The translations under genes were made by a program, and so were the position numbers. This document shows, piece after piece, positions 37,136 to 45,463 of a stretch of 64,000 nt of DNA (position 1 is its first letter; each line of letters opens with the position of its first letter). Origin of the DNA: a bacterium (GTDB taxonomy: Bacteria; Krumholzibacteriota; Krumholzibacteriia; LZORAL124-64-63); the NCBI GenBank assembly GCA_016703265.1, contig JADJCK010000009.1:310001-374000 (forward strand), in the 5' to 3' direction. The notes below the pieces were generated by a model that was not told where the DNA came from, ran no database searches, and was given only the letters and a program-made list of their open reading frames with translations.

Positions 37136-37894
37136 ATGCGCCTGGAAAGCCGTCTGGAAGGCAAGATCGCGGTGGTCACCGGCGCCGGCCGGGGACTTGG
37201 CCGCGCCATTGCCGAGCGCTTCGCCGCCGAGGGCGCCGACGTGGTCGTCAACTACCGGCAGGACGAAGCCGCTGCCCGCGCCTGCGCCGCTGCCATCGAG
37301 GCCGCCGGTCGCCGCGCCCTGGTCCTGTGCGCCGACGTGACGAAGCGCGCCGACGTGCGCGCCCTCTTCGCCGCGACGGTGGCGCACTTCGGCCGCCTCG
37401 ACATCCTCGTCAACAACGCGGGCATCAACCGCGTGTGCCTGTTCGAGGAGATCAGCGACCAGGACTGGGACGATATCCTCGACACGAACCTCAAGGGTCC
37501 GTTCATCTGCTGCCAGGAGGCGTTCAAGCACCTGAAGGCACGCGGCGGCCGCATCATCAACATCGCCTCGGTGGCCGGGCAGTACCACGGGCCGAAGACC
37601 GTGCACTACGCGGTCAGCAAGGCCGGGCTCATCTCCCTGACCGCCGCGGTGGCGCGCTACGGCGCGGAGCACGGCATCCTCGTGAACGCCGTGGCTCCCG
37701 GCATCATCGAGACCGACCTGACGCGCGACGAACTGCGGGGCGCCGGCGGCCAGGCCGTGGTGGCCCTGACCCTGCTGAAGCGGCCCGGCCAGCCGGACGA
37801 CGTGGCCGGTGCCTGCGTGTTCCTCGCCTCCGACGAACAGAACTACATCACGGGCCAGGTGCTGAGCGTGGCCGGCGGCGCGGTGCTGCCGTGA
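37136..37894 (+). CDS. Short-chain dehydrogenase/reductase (FabG-like)
   Basis: A 252-residue classical SDR. The NAD(P) loop is TGAGRGLG (15-22), followed by the NNAGINRV motif, catalytic Ser in NIASVAGQYHG and the catalytic Y-x-x-x-K in HYAVSKAGLISLT. The overall sequence is FabG-like, but the context, between a pyruvyl-transferase family gene and an ATP-grasp gene in a glycan locus, argues for sugar or precursor oxidoreduction instead of fatty acid elongation. AAGGAG lies 5 nt before the ATG. The next gene overlaps its stop codon by 4 nt (GTGA), so the two act together. Cytosolic. Confidence 0.85.
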   Translation: MRLESRLEGKIAVVTGAGRGLGRAIAERFAAEGADVVVNYRQDEAAARACAAAIEAAGRRALVLCADVTKRADVRALFAATVAHFGRLDILVNNAGINRVCLFEEISDQDWDDILDTNLKGPFICCQEAFKHLKARGGRIINIASVAGQYHGPKTVHYAVSKAGLISLTAAVARYGAEHGILVNAVAPGIIETDLTRDELRGAGGQAVVALTLLKRPGQPDDVAGACVFLASDEQNYITGQVLSVAGGAVLP

Positions 37895-39171
37895 GCACAT
37901 GGGTCCCCGCCCCCTGCCTGCTGGTGCTGGGCGGCAGCACGGACCAGCTCTTCATGCTGAAGACGGCCCGTGACATGGGACTGCGCAGCGCTTGCCTCGA
38001 CGGCAATGCGCGAGCGCCGGGCCTCGGCGCCGCCGACCTGGCCGCCGCCATCGACTTTTCCGACCTGCCGGCCGTCTTCGCCTGGGTCGACGCGCAACGC
38101 GCCGCCGGTGAATCGCTGCAGGGCGTGGCCACCATGGGCAGCGACGTGCCGCACCTGGTTGCCGCCATCGCCGCGCGCTACGGCTGGTGCGGGCCCAGCC
38201 CGGAGACGGGAAGCCTGGCCACCGACAAGCTGGCGATGAAGGAACGCTTTGCGGAGATGGGTGTGGGGGTGCCGCGGTTCGGCGCGGTGTACGACGGCGG
38301 CGACGTGCGACGGTTGTGGCGCGAATGGAACTGTCGTCAGGTCGTCATCAAGCCCACCGACCGCGCCGGTTCGCGCGGGGTGCGCGTGCTCTCGCGCGAC
38401 GACCAGATCGACGACGCTGTCGAACATGCCCGCGGCCAGGGCCGCAGCGGCGACCTGCTGCTCGAGGAGTACGTGCCCGGCCCGCAGATCTCCACCGAGA
38501 CCATCATCTGGCGCGGTCGCGCCGTGACGCCGGGATTCGTCGACCGCATGTACGATGGCATGGCCTCGTTCCAGCCGCAGATCATGGAGAACGGCGGCTG
38601 GTTGCCCTCGTTGCTGGACGGTACGCCCGCGCGCCGCGAGGTGGAGGCGCTGGTCGAGGCGGCCGCCCGCGCGCTCGGCATCGAGAGCGGTGTGGGCAAG
38701 GGCGACGTGGTGGTGTGCCCGCGCCGCGGTCCGCTCATGATCGAGATGGCGGCACGGCTGTCCGGCGGCGACTTCAGCGCCGGGCTGGTGCCGCTGGGAA
38801 CCGGCGTGAACTACGTGCGCGCGGTGATCGACATCGCGCTGGGGCGCGAGCCGGACTGGGCCTCGCTCGAGGCCACGCGTCACACCACCGTGGCGAACCG
38901 CTACTTCTTCCCGCCGGCGGGCCGGCTTGAGGCGGTCGAGGTGCCACCCGACTTCCGCGCGCGGCCGGGCGTCACCAAGCTGGAACTCGCGTACGGACCC
39001 GGAGACATCATCCCGCCGATCACCAGCCACGGCCAGCGCGGCGGCGTCATGGTGCTGACGGGGCCCGACCGCGCGACCGTGCAGTCCCTCGTCGACGAGG
39101 GGTATGCGCGGGTGAGGTTCCGCATCGACGGCCAGTGGCGCACGGGCGAGCCGGGCGGCGCTGCGCGCTGA
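37891..39171 (+). CDS. ATP-grasp ligase
   Basis: A 426-residue ATP-grasp enzyme starting at GTG 37891, overlapping the SDR stop. The N-terminal preATP-grasp Rossmann region (CLLVLGGSTDQLFMLKTAR) is followed by ATP-binding strands VVIKPTDRAGSRGVRVL and DLLLEEYVPGPQIS, and the metal site LMIEMAARLSGGDFSAG. The C-terminal about 70 residues form a small beta domain. Such ligases in surface-glycan loci join a carboxylate to an amine, for example attaching an amino acid to an amino sugar or activating a carboxylate. The exact acceptor and donor are unknown. A hairpin begins at its stop codon. Confidence 0.82.
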   Translation: MSTWVPAPCLLVLGGSTDQLFMLKTARDMGLRSACLDGNARAPGLGAADLAAAIDFSDLPAVFAWVDAQRAAGESLQGVATMGSDVPHLVAAIAARYGWCGPSPETGSLATDKLAMKERFAEMGVGVPRFGAVYDGGDVRRLWREWNCRQVVIKPTDRAGSRGVRVLSRDDQIDDAVEHARGQGRSGDLLLEEYVPGPQISTETIIWRGRAVTPGFVDRMYDGMASFQPQIMENGGWLPSLLDGTPARREVEALVEAAARALGIESGVGKGDVVVCPRRGPLMIEMAARLSGGDFSAGLVPLGTGVNYVRAVIDIALGREPDWASLEATRHTTVANRYFFPPAGRLEAVEVPPDFRARPGVTKLELAYGPGDIIPPITSHGQRGGVMVLTGPDRATVQSLVDEGYARVRFRIDGQWRTGEPGGAAR

Positions 39172-39195
39172 CGCGGCCCGCAACGGGGCTGCGTC
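39170..39195 (+). terminator. Candidate terminator closing the glycan locus
   Basis: GACGCGGCCC and GGGCTGCGTC pair as a 10-bp stem (one G-U), loop of 6 nt. The hairpin starts inside the stop codon of the ATP-grasp gene; no T-run follows. Confidence 0.45.
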
Positions 39196-39266
39196 ACACG
39201 CCCACGATTGACGACAACTGCCGCGTGCATGATCCTGCTCCCATCACCCTCTGCCGGAGGTCCGCC

Positions 39267-40991
39267 ATGCCGCGCCGCGCCGCGTTTGCCCTGCCTGCCC
39301 TGCTCGCCCTCTCGGCCCTGCTCGCCCTCTCGGCCCTGCTCGCCGGCTGCGGCGAGGAGATCTCCGGCGAACTGCCCCTCGACCAGGCCCGCGTGCGCGC
39401 CGCCGAGGCGGCTTTCGGCCTGGATTTCACCAACGCCGAACGACAACTGCTCTTGCCCGACCTCCTCGACCAGCGTGCCGCCTACGTGGCGTTGCGCGCC
39501 CGGCAATTGCCCAACGCCGTGCCGCCGGCCCTGCGCTTCGATCCCTGGCTGGATATGCCGGACCAGCGCGACAGCGCCGCCGGCCTGCCCGACGTGCCCG
39601 CGCGCTGGGCCGACCCCGGCCCGCAGCGCCGCCCGGCCAGCCTGGATGACCTGGCCTTCGCCGACGTCGCCACGCTGTCGCGGCTCGTCCGCGATCGCCA
39701 GGTGTCGTGCCTCGAACTGACCGAACTTTCCCTGGCCCGGCTGCGCCGCCACGACCCGAAGCTGCACTGCGTGATCACGCTGCTGCCCGAACGCGCGCTG
39801 GCCCGCGCCCGCGAACTCGACGCCATGCTGGCGCGCGGCCAGTACCTCGGCCCGCTGCACGGCATTCCCTACGGCGCCAAGGACCTGCTCACGGCCGCCG
39901 GCGCGCCGACCACGTTCGGCGCCGAGCCCTACCGCAACCAGGTCATCGACGGCGACGCCACCGTCATCCGCAAGCTGGAGGCCGCCGGCGCCGTGCTGGT
40001 AGCCAAGTTCTCGCTCGGCGAACTGGCGATGGACGACCAGTGGTTCGGCGGCACCACGCTGAATCCGTGGAACCTGGAGCAGGGTTCGAGCGGCTCTTCG
40101 GCGGGTTCGTCCAGCGCGGTCTCCGCGGGGCTGGTGCCGTTCGCCATCGGCAGCGAGACGTGGGGTTCGATCGTCTCGCCCTGTTCGCGCTGCGGCGTGA
40201 CCGGCCTGCGCCCCAGCTACGGGCGCGTCAGCCGCGAGGGCGCAATGGCGCTCAGCTGGAGCATGGACAAGCTGGGCCCGATAGCGCGCACGATCGACGA
40301 CTGCGCCGTGGTGCTCGACGCCATCCGCGGGCCCGACGGGCGCGATGCCAACGTCACGCGGGCGCCGTTCCCCTACGACGCACAGCGCCCGCTGGCCGGC
40401 CTGCGCGTCGGCTGGCTGCGCAATGCGTTCCACGAGTCGCGACCCGACAGCCTGGTCGACGCCGAGGCGTTGGCGGTGGTCGAACGCCTGTGCCGCGAAC
40501 AGGGCGCCGTGTTCACGCCGGTGACGCTGCCCCTGGACAGCCTGGGCGTGGACATCTACGCACTGTCGATCATCCTGACGGCCGAGGCCGCTGCCGCCTT
40601 CCAGGACCTGACTCTCGACGGACGCGACGACCAGCTGGCCCGCCAGGGGCGCGGCGCCTGGCCGAACATCTTCCGCGCGGCGGCCTTCATCCCGGCGGTC
40701 GAATACGTGCAGGCGAACCGGCAGCGCACGGTGCTGATGCGCCTGATGGCCGATGTCATGCGCGAGGTGGATGTGTACGTGACGCCGTCACTGACCGGTC
40801 CCAGCCTGCTGGTGACCAACCTGACAGGCCACCCGCAGGTCGTGCTGCCGAGCGGCGAGGGTCACGACAATCCGCTGGCCTCGCTCAGTTTCGTGGGCCG
40901 CCTGAATGATGAAGCGACGATGCTGTCCGTGGCGCGCGCGTACGAGCAGGAGACCGAGTGGCATCGCCGTCATCCGCAAGGTTGGCAGTAG
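39267..40991 (+). CDS. Lipoprotein amidase (amidase-signature family)
   Basis: A 574-residue amidase anchored by a lipoprotein signal peptide whose hydrophobic core is the repeated LLALSA unit ending LLAGC (Cys 28). The Ser-cisSer-Lys triad is visible: K205 in YGAKDLLTAAG, cis-Ser within GSSGSSAGSS (about 274-282) and the nucleophile in GSETWGSIVSPCS (S301). The enzyme is longer than bacterial GatA because of an about 130-residue N-terminal region. It acts on amide bonds at the cell surface or in the periplasm; substrate unknown. GGAGG precedes the ATG. Independent of the glycan operon by virtue of the upstream terminator. Confidence in family is high. Confidence 0.87.
   Translation: MPRRAAFALPALLALSALLALSALLAGCGEEISGELPLDQARVRAAEAAFGLDFTNAERQLLLPDLLDQRAAYVALRARQLPNAVPPALRFDPWLDMPDQRDSAAGLPDVPARWADPGPQRRPASLDDLAFADVATLSRLVRDRQVSCLELTELSLARLRRHDPKLHCVITLLPERALARARELDAMLARGQYLGPLHGIPYGAKDLLTAAGAPTTFGAEPYRNQVIDGDATVIRKLEAAGAVLVAKFSLGELAMDDQWFGGTTLNPWNLEQGSSGSSAGSSSAVSAGLVPFAIGSETWGSIVSPCSRCGVTGLRPSYGRVSREGAMALSWSMDKLGPIARTIDDCAVVLDAIRGPDGRDANVTRAPFPYDAQRPLAGLRVGWLRNAFHESRPDSLVDAEALAVVERLCREQGAVFTPVTLPLDSLGVDIYALSIILTAEAAAAFQDLTLDGRDDQLARQGRGAWPNIFRAAAFIPAVEYVQANRQRTVLMRLMADVMREVDVYVTPSLTGPSLLVTNLTGHPQVVLPSGEGHDNPLASLSFVGRLNDEATMLSVARAYEQETEWHRRHPQGWQ
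39300..39344 (+). repeat. 18-bp tandem repeat in a signal-peptide coding region
   Basis: CTGCTCGCCCTCTCGGCC occurs twice in tandem plus a half copy (2.5 units). Each unit encodes LLALSA, so copy-number change would lengthen or shorten the signal-peptide core by six residues without changing the frame. Confidence 0.85.
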
Positions 40992-41005
40992 GGAACGGAA
41001 AGGAC

Positions 41006-41338
41006 TCAACCGATGGTCTGGCCCCAGGCGACGGCCAGCTCATCCAGGGCCTGCGTCATCTCGGAGATCAGCGCCTGCGCGTACTCGCATTCGCGATGGC
41101 GCGCCGCAGCGCCGATGGCCGCGGCCTGGCGGGCCAACGGCGCTGCGTGCACGTTCTGGGCCGCCCCTTCGACGGTCTTCGCTTCGGTGGCGACGGTGTC
41201 GCAATCGTAGTTGCGCACCGCCGCGGCCATCAGCAGCAGCCGCTCGCGGGAGTCGTCCAGGAACAGCGTGAAGATCTCGGCGGCCAGGTCACGATCGCCG
41301 TCGAGCTGCTCGGCCAGCGCCCAGAGGTCGAACGCCAC
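41006..41338 (-). CDS. Degenerate HPt domain, frameshifted from the upstream hybrid kinase
   Basis: A 110-residue helical bundle of HPt type. The phospho-accepting region should read AHxLKG; here it is EAKTVEGAAQNVHA, with Lys 54 in place of the His and Glu in place of the conserved Lys, so it cannot accept phosphate in the normal way. Its reading frame is -1/+1 shifted from the kinase at 41230-43056 and overlaps the kinase's last 109 nt. No ribosome site precedes its GTG. The same frame upstream continues the linker (APAADAATDV), showing it was the C-terminal domain of that kinase. Probably a decaying domain. Confidence 0.6.
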   Translation of the reverse strand: MAFDLWALAEQLDGDRDLAAEIFTLFLDDSRERLLLMAAAVRNYDCDTVATEAKTVEGAAQNVHAAPLARQAAAIGAAARHRECEYAQALISEMTQALDELAVAWGQTIG

Positions 41339-43056
41339 ATCGGTGGCGGCATCGGCGGCGGGCGCGCGGCGGGTGAAACGGCCAGCACCCGTGTGATGGC
41401 TTCGCGCAGGCGATCGCCGCTGATCGGCTTAGCCACGTAGTCGTTCATGCCGGCCTCGGTACAGGCATCACGGTCCTCGCGCGAGACGTGACCGGTCATG
41501 GCGATCACCGGCACGTTGCGGTTCAACTCGCCGGCCTGGCCGGAGCGCAGGTTTCGCGTGGCCTCGAGCCCATCCATGCCGGGCATCTGCACATCCATGA
41601 ACACGACATCGAAAGCGGATTCGGCGAGGGCAACCAGCGCCGCCTCGCCGTTGTCGGCGGTGCGCGCGGTCACGCCCAGCCGCTTCAGCATGCCGATCGC
41701 CACCTGCTGGTTGATGCGATTGTCCTCCACCAGCAGCACCGTGCGCCCGGCCAGTTGCTCGCGGCCTATCGTGACGGGCAGCGGCGCGACGATGACCGTC
41801 GACGCGGGCGCCGGCTCCAGCGGCAACGTGAACCAGAAGGTGGAGCCCCAGCCCTCGTCGCTCTCGACGCCGATGCGACCGCCCATGCGCTCGACCAGCA
41901 TGCGACTGATGGCCAGGCCGAGGCCGGAACTGCCGCTGCCGGCGGCCAGGCCGGCGGTCGCCTGGCTGTAGGGCTGGAACAGGTGCGCCTGCTGCTCGGG
42001 CGAGATGCCGATGCCGGTGTCGGTGATGCGGAACTCGACCTTCACGCGCGGCGCCAGCGCCTCGGCCCGGCGCACGTGCAGCGTCACCCCGCCCTCGCGC
42101 GTGTACTTGAGCGCATTGCCCAGCAGGTTCAGGAGCACCTGCCGCAGTCGGCCCTCGTCGCCCAGGACCGGGTCGGGCAGGTCGCCATCGACCTGCAGCG
42201 CGAACGAGAGACCCAGGTCGTCGCACTGCACGGAGGTGATGTCGGCCAGCTCGCCCAGCAGGTCGTGCAGGTTGTACGGCGCGCGCACCAGCTCCAGCTT
42301 GCCGGCCTCCAGACGCGAATGGTCCAGCAGGTCGTTGATCAGCCGCACCAGGGCCCGCGCGCTGGAGTGGATGAGCCTGGCCGTGTGGCGCGCCTCGTCG
42401 TCGAGCTTCATGTCCGTGAGCAGGTCGGCCAGACCCATGACGGCATTCAGCGGCGTCCGCATCTCGTGCGCCAGCCCGGCAAAGAACTGCGTGCGCTGCA
42501 GGCCCGTCTGCTGCAGGGCCAGCGCACGCTGGTTCGCTTCGCTGATCGTGCGGGTGAGCTGCTGGTTGGCGACCGTGAGTTCGCCGGTGCGCTCGGCAAA
42601 GCGGCGCTCGAGCTGGCGATTGTGCTCCTGCAGCCGCAGCAGCGATGCGGCCAGGTCCATGCCGCCGGTCTCGGTCGCGTCGGGGCGCGGACGCACCAGC
42701 GCCACGACCAGGTCCTCTCCGTCCTCGCGCAACGCATGTGCCGCCACTTCCACCGTCAGCAGCGTGCCATCGGCGCGGCGAAGGCTGGTCATCTGGAGAT
42801 CGCCGCCCTTCCCCGTCCACACCGAGCGATGCCGGATGCCGGCTTGCGCCCGCTCGTCCGGGGCGTGCAGGTCGACATGGCTTCGGCCGACGAGTTCGTC
42901 GCTCGAATATCCGCACAGCGCGCACGCGGCGGCGTTGGCCAGCACAATGCGCCCGCTCGGCCCGTCGGTCACGAAGACCGCGTCGGGCGCGTCGGCAAAG
43001 ACACGCGCCAGCATTGCGAGCCGGGCCTGCCTGTTGTCGGGCGCTTCTGCGTTCAC
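41230..43056 (-). CDS. Hybrid sensor histidine kinase (PAS-HisKA-HATPase-REC)
   Basis: A 608-residue cytoplasmic hybrid kinase starting at GTG 43056 (GGAG 7 nt upstream). A PAS domain (about 10-130) is followed by a coiled coil, H-box FFAGLAHEMRTPLN, ATPase N-box LLNLLGNALKY and lid GTGIGISPEQQ-type sequences, with GLGLAISRMLVERMGG. The receiver domain has VLLVEDNRINQQ, the phospho-acceptor Asp in FMDVQMPGMDG and Lys in VAKPI. The last about 35 residues after LREAITRVLAVSPAA are out of frame garbage (Pro/Ser/Trp-rich) caused by a frameshift into the HPt segment. No membrane segments. Divergent from the iron-sulfur protein gene. Confidence 0.85.
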   Translation of the reverse strand: MNAEAPDNRQARLAMLARVFADAPDAVFVTDGPSGRIVLANAAACALCGYSSDELVGRSHVDLHAPDERAQAGIRHRSVWTGKGGDLQMTSLRRADGTLLTVEVAAHALREDGEDLVVALVRPRPDATETGGMDLAASLLRLQEHNRQLERRFAERTGELTVANQQLTRTISEANQRALALQQTGLQRTQFFAGLAHEMRTPLNAVMGLADLLTDMKLDDEARHTARLIHSSARALVRLINDLLDHSRLEAGKLELVRAPYNLHDLLGELADITSVQCDDLGLSFALQVDGDLPDPVLGDEGRLRQVLLNLLGNALKYTREGGVTLHVRRAEALAPRVKVEFRITDTGIGISPEQQAHLFQPYSQATAGLAAGSGSSGLGLAISRMLVERMGGRIGVESDEGWGSTFWFTLPLEPAPASTVIVAPLPVTIGREQLAGRTVLLVEDNRINQQVAIGMLKRLGVTARTADNGEAALVALAESAFDVVFMDVQMPGMDGLEATRNLRSGQAGELNRNVPVIAMTGHVSREDRDACTEAGMNDYVAKPISGDRLREAITRVLAVSPAARPPPMPPPMWRSTSGRWPSSSTAIVTWPPRSSRCSWTTPASGCC

Positions 43057-43212
43057 GACACTCTCCGGAATCGGGAATCCGGGCGGATGACGCCAGCGGA
43101 CGTGGCCGGGCGCGGCCATGCCGTTCGCCAGAGGATCGGCACCAATCGGCGATTCTGTAGCCTCCGCTGCGGGTTGCGCCGGATTCGCTGCTAATACGGG
43201 ATCAAAATGGTC

Positions 43213-43246
43213 TTGACAAACAAGACACATATATCCAATATTGTCT
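43213..43246 (+). promoter_or_regulatory. Candidate promoter for the iron-sulfur protein gene
   Basis: A perfect TTGACA at 43213-43218 is followed 17-18 bp later by CAATAT/AATATT within the most AT-rich stretch of this region, 40 nt before the GGGAGG of the next gene. A loose inverted repeat AGACA-N14-TGTCT (43223-43246) overlaps it and could be a regulator site. Confidence 0.5.
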
Positions 43247-43285
43247 CCATTCGACACTTAAGCATGGAAACGGGAGGCTCCGGCC

Positions 43286-44113
43286 ATGGCTGTGCGGAAG
43301 ATCGTGCACATCGACGAGGACCTGTGCGACGGCTGCGGCGACTGCGTGCCGTCCTGCGCCGAGGGCGCCATCCAGATCATCGGCGGCAAGGCCGTGCTGC
43401 TGGCCGACAACCTCTGCGACGGGCTGGGCGCCTGCCTGGGCGAGTGCCCGCAGGGCGCCATCACGATCGAGGAGCGCGACGCCGACGACTTCGACGAGGA
43501 AGCCGTCCACGACCACATCACGCACATGCCCGACATGGGCCCGGTCGATCTCGGCGCGCTGATGGGCGGTCGCCTCGCGGCGGCGCCGCTGCCCGGCCCC
43601 GGTCACGGTCATGGCCACGGCCACGGCGGCTGTCCCGGTTCACGCATGCAGCACTTCCCGGTCGCGCCGGCCGCGGCACCGGCGACACCCACAGCCGCAC
43701 CGACCCCGATGGCGGCTCCCGCACCCGCCGGCTCCGAACTGCGCCAGTGGCCGATCCAGTTGCACCTGGTCAACCCCACGGCTCCCTATTTCATGGGCGC
43801 CCACCTGCTGCTCGCCGCCGACTGCTGCGCCTTCGCCACCGCCGAGTTCCACCAGCGCTTCCTGCGCGGCAAGGCACTGGCGATGGCCTGCCCCAAGCTG
43901 GACCAGGGCCGCGAGATCTACCGCCAGAAGCTGACAGCGATGGTCGACCAGGCCCGCCTCGACACCATCACGGTGATGATCATGGAAGTGCCGTGCTGCA
44001 CCGGCCTGCTCGGACTCGCGCAGGAAGCCGTCGCCGCCGCCGAACGCAAGGTGCCGATCAAGCAGGTGGTGCTGGGCGTGCAGGGGCAGGTGGTCCGCGA
44101 GGAATGGTGCTGA
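43286..44113 (+). CDS. 2[4Fe-4S] ferredoxin-like protein with Cys-rich C-terminal domain
   Basis: A 275-residue iron-sulfur protein. The N-terminal 65 residues bind two clusters: CDGCGDCVPSC and CDGLGACLGEC, the second followed by PQGAI. A His-rich linker (GHGHGHGHGG) and an Ala/Pro hinge lead to a C-terminal domain with LLLAADCCAFA, MACPKLDQG and VPCCTGLLG, which could hold another metal or redox site. Cytoplasmic. It is monocistronic with its own AT-rich promoter and GGGAGG before the ATG. Role is probably electron transfer or redox sensing in low-oxygen metabolism; the partner enzyme is not next door. Converges with argR. Confidence 0.82.
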   Translation: MAVRKIVHIDEDLCDGCGDCVPSCAEGAIQIIGGKAVLLADNLCDGLGACLGECPQGAITIEERDADDFDEEAVHDHITHMPDMGPVDLGALMGGRLAAAPLPGPGHGHGHGHGGCPGSRMQHFPVAPAAAPATPTAAPTPMAAPAPAGSELRQWPIQLHLVNPTAPYFMGAHLLLAADCCAFATAEFHQRFLRGKALAMACPKLDQGREIYRQKLTAMVDQARLDTITVMIMEVPCCTGLLGLAQEAVAAAERKVPIKQVVLGVQGQVVREEWC

Positions 44114-44128
44114 GAGGCGCGCGCCGGT

Positions 44129-44578
44129 TCAGGCGTCGTCGAACAAAATCTGCCGCAGCCAGGCCACAACGGTCGCGGTCGCCCGGGCCGATCCCGGGAT
44201 GACCAGCAGCGTGTTGTCCCCAGCGACAGTGCCGATGATGTCCCGGTTGTGCTGCACGTCGATGAACTCGCCCACCGTATGGGCCGCGCCCGGGATCGTA
44301 TGCACCACGATCAGCGATTCGTTGGCATTGATCCCCGTGACCTCCGCGCCCACGATGGGCCGCAGCGCAGCAGCCTCCGGTCCCGCCGGCAGCACGTATT
44401 GCTGCACGCCCCCGCGGGTGACCCAGTTCACGCCGAGCTCCTTCATGTCCCGCGACAAGGTGGCCTGCGTCACGCGGTAGCCGCGGCGGCCCAGCTCACG
44501 CTTCAGGTCTTCCTGCGAGGTGATGGTGCGGGCGGTGAGGATCTCCTTGATCGCCACCAGCCGGGCCGTCTTCGACAT
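44129..44578 (-). CDS. argR: Arginine repressor
   Basis: A 149-residue ArgR/AhrC. The N-terminal winged helix contains SQEDLKRELGRRGYRVTQATLSRDMKEL, with the conserved SR of the recognition helix. The C-terminal domain carries the arginine-binding and hexamer signature ESLIVVHTIPGAAHTV and GTVAGDNTLLVI. It ends the argC-argJ-argB-argR operon, so it is autoregulated through the ARG boxes at 47721-47756. The ATG at 44578 (GGAG upstream) is preferred over 44608. With arginine bound it would repress both divergent transcripts. Strong assignment from sequence and context. Confidence 0.95.
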   Translation of the reverse strand: MSKTARLVAIKEILTARTITSQEDLKRELGRRGYRVTQATLSRDMKELGVNWVTRGGVQQYVLPAGPEAAALRPIVGAEVTGINANESLIVVHTIPGAAHTVGEFIDVQHNRDIIGTVAGDNTLLVIPGSARATATVVAWLRQILFDDA

Positions 44579-44604
44579 GGCAACTCCGCCGGCCGCCGGG
44601 ACGA

Positions 44605-45456
44605 TCAAGGCACAACCTCGGTCCCGACGCCGTCCTGCGTGAAGATCTCGAGCAGCAGCGAGTGCTTGACCCGGCCGTCGATGATATGGACCTTGCCCAC
44701 GCCCGCATCCAGGGCCCCGAACGCGGACCTCAGCTTGGGCAGCATACCGCCGTCGACGTAGCCTGTCTCCACCAGTTCCGCGGCCCGCGCCCGCCCCAGC
44801 GAGGGCAGCAGCCGGCCCTGCACCAGCACCCCGGGAATGTCGCTCAGGTAGACCAGCTTCTCGGCCTTCAGCGCCGCGGCCAGCGCCCCGGCCGCGGTGT
44901 CGGCGTTCACGTTGTGGACCTCGCCGTTCGCATCGACCCCGATCGGGGCGATCACCGGCAGGACCTCCTGCGCCAGCAGCGACTCCAGGAAGGCCGTGTT
45001 GACCTGCTCCACCTCGCCGACCAGGCCCAGGTCGGCGCCGTCGTCGGCACGGTGGCGGGTCACCCGCAGCAGCGAGTTGTCCACGCCGCTCAGCCCCACG
45101 GCGCCGCCGTCGTGCCGGTTGATGCGCGCCACGATGTCCTGGTTCGTCTTGCCGCCCAGCACCATCTGCACCACCGACATCATCGCCGGGTCGGTGTACC
45201 GCACGCCGCCCACGAAGCGCGTCTCCAGCCCGATGCGGTCGGCCAGCCCCGTGATGTCCCGGCCGCCGCCGTGCACGATCACGACGCGGATGCCGATCTT
45301 CTTCAGCAGCGTGACGTCCTGGGCGAACGTCTCCTTCAGGTCGTCGTCCGTCATGGCTGCGCCGCCGTACTTGATCACGAACGTCGTGCGTTCGTACTGC
45401 TGGATGTAGGGCAGCGCCTGCACCAGCACCTCTGTCTTGTCGGCGAGCGAGGTCAT
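44605..45456 (-). CDS. argB: Acetylglutamate kinase
   Basis: A 283-residue amino-acid kinase, second step of arginine synthesis: phosphorylates N-acetylglutamate with ATP. Blocks FVIKYGGAAM (phosphate loop Lys), VIVHGGGRDI, GLSGVDNSLL and NVNADTAAGALAAALKAEKL, with SDIPGVL and GGMLPKL for substrate and nucleotide. It lies 8 nt after the argJ stop and 26 nt before argR, so it is surely in one transcript. Length is normal for ArgB. The N-terminal helix typical of arginine-inhibited hexameric enzymes is short, but whether this one is feedback-inhibited cannot be told. Cytosolic. Confidence 0.96.
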   Translation of the reverse strand: MTSLADKTEVLVQALPYIQQYERTTFVIKYGGAAMTDDDLKETFAQDVTLLKKIGIRVVIVHGGGRDITGLADRIGLETRFVGGVRYTDPAMMSVVQMVLGGKTNQDIVARINRHDGGAVGLSGVDNSLLRVTRHRADDGADLGLVGEVEQVNTAFLESLLAQEVLPVIAPIGVDANGEVHNVNADTAAGALAAALKAEKLVYLSDIPGVLVQGRLLPSLGRARAAELVETGYVDGGMLPKLRSAFGALDAGVGKVHIIDGRVKHSLLLEIFTQDGVGTEVVP

Positions 45457-45463
45457 CGCGGGC

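Noticed and set aside
44118..44127. GGCGCGCGCC palindrome between the iron-sulfur protein gene and argR
   Set aside because: A 10-bp GC run of this kind is expected by chance in such DNA and has no loop.
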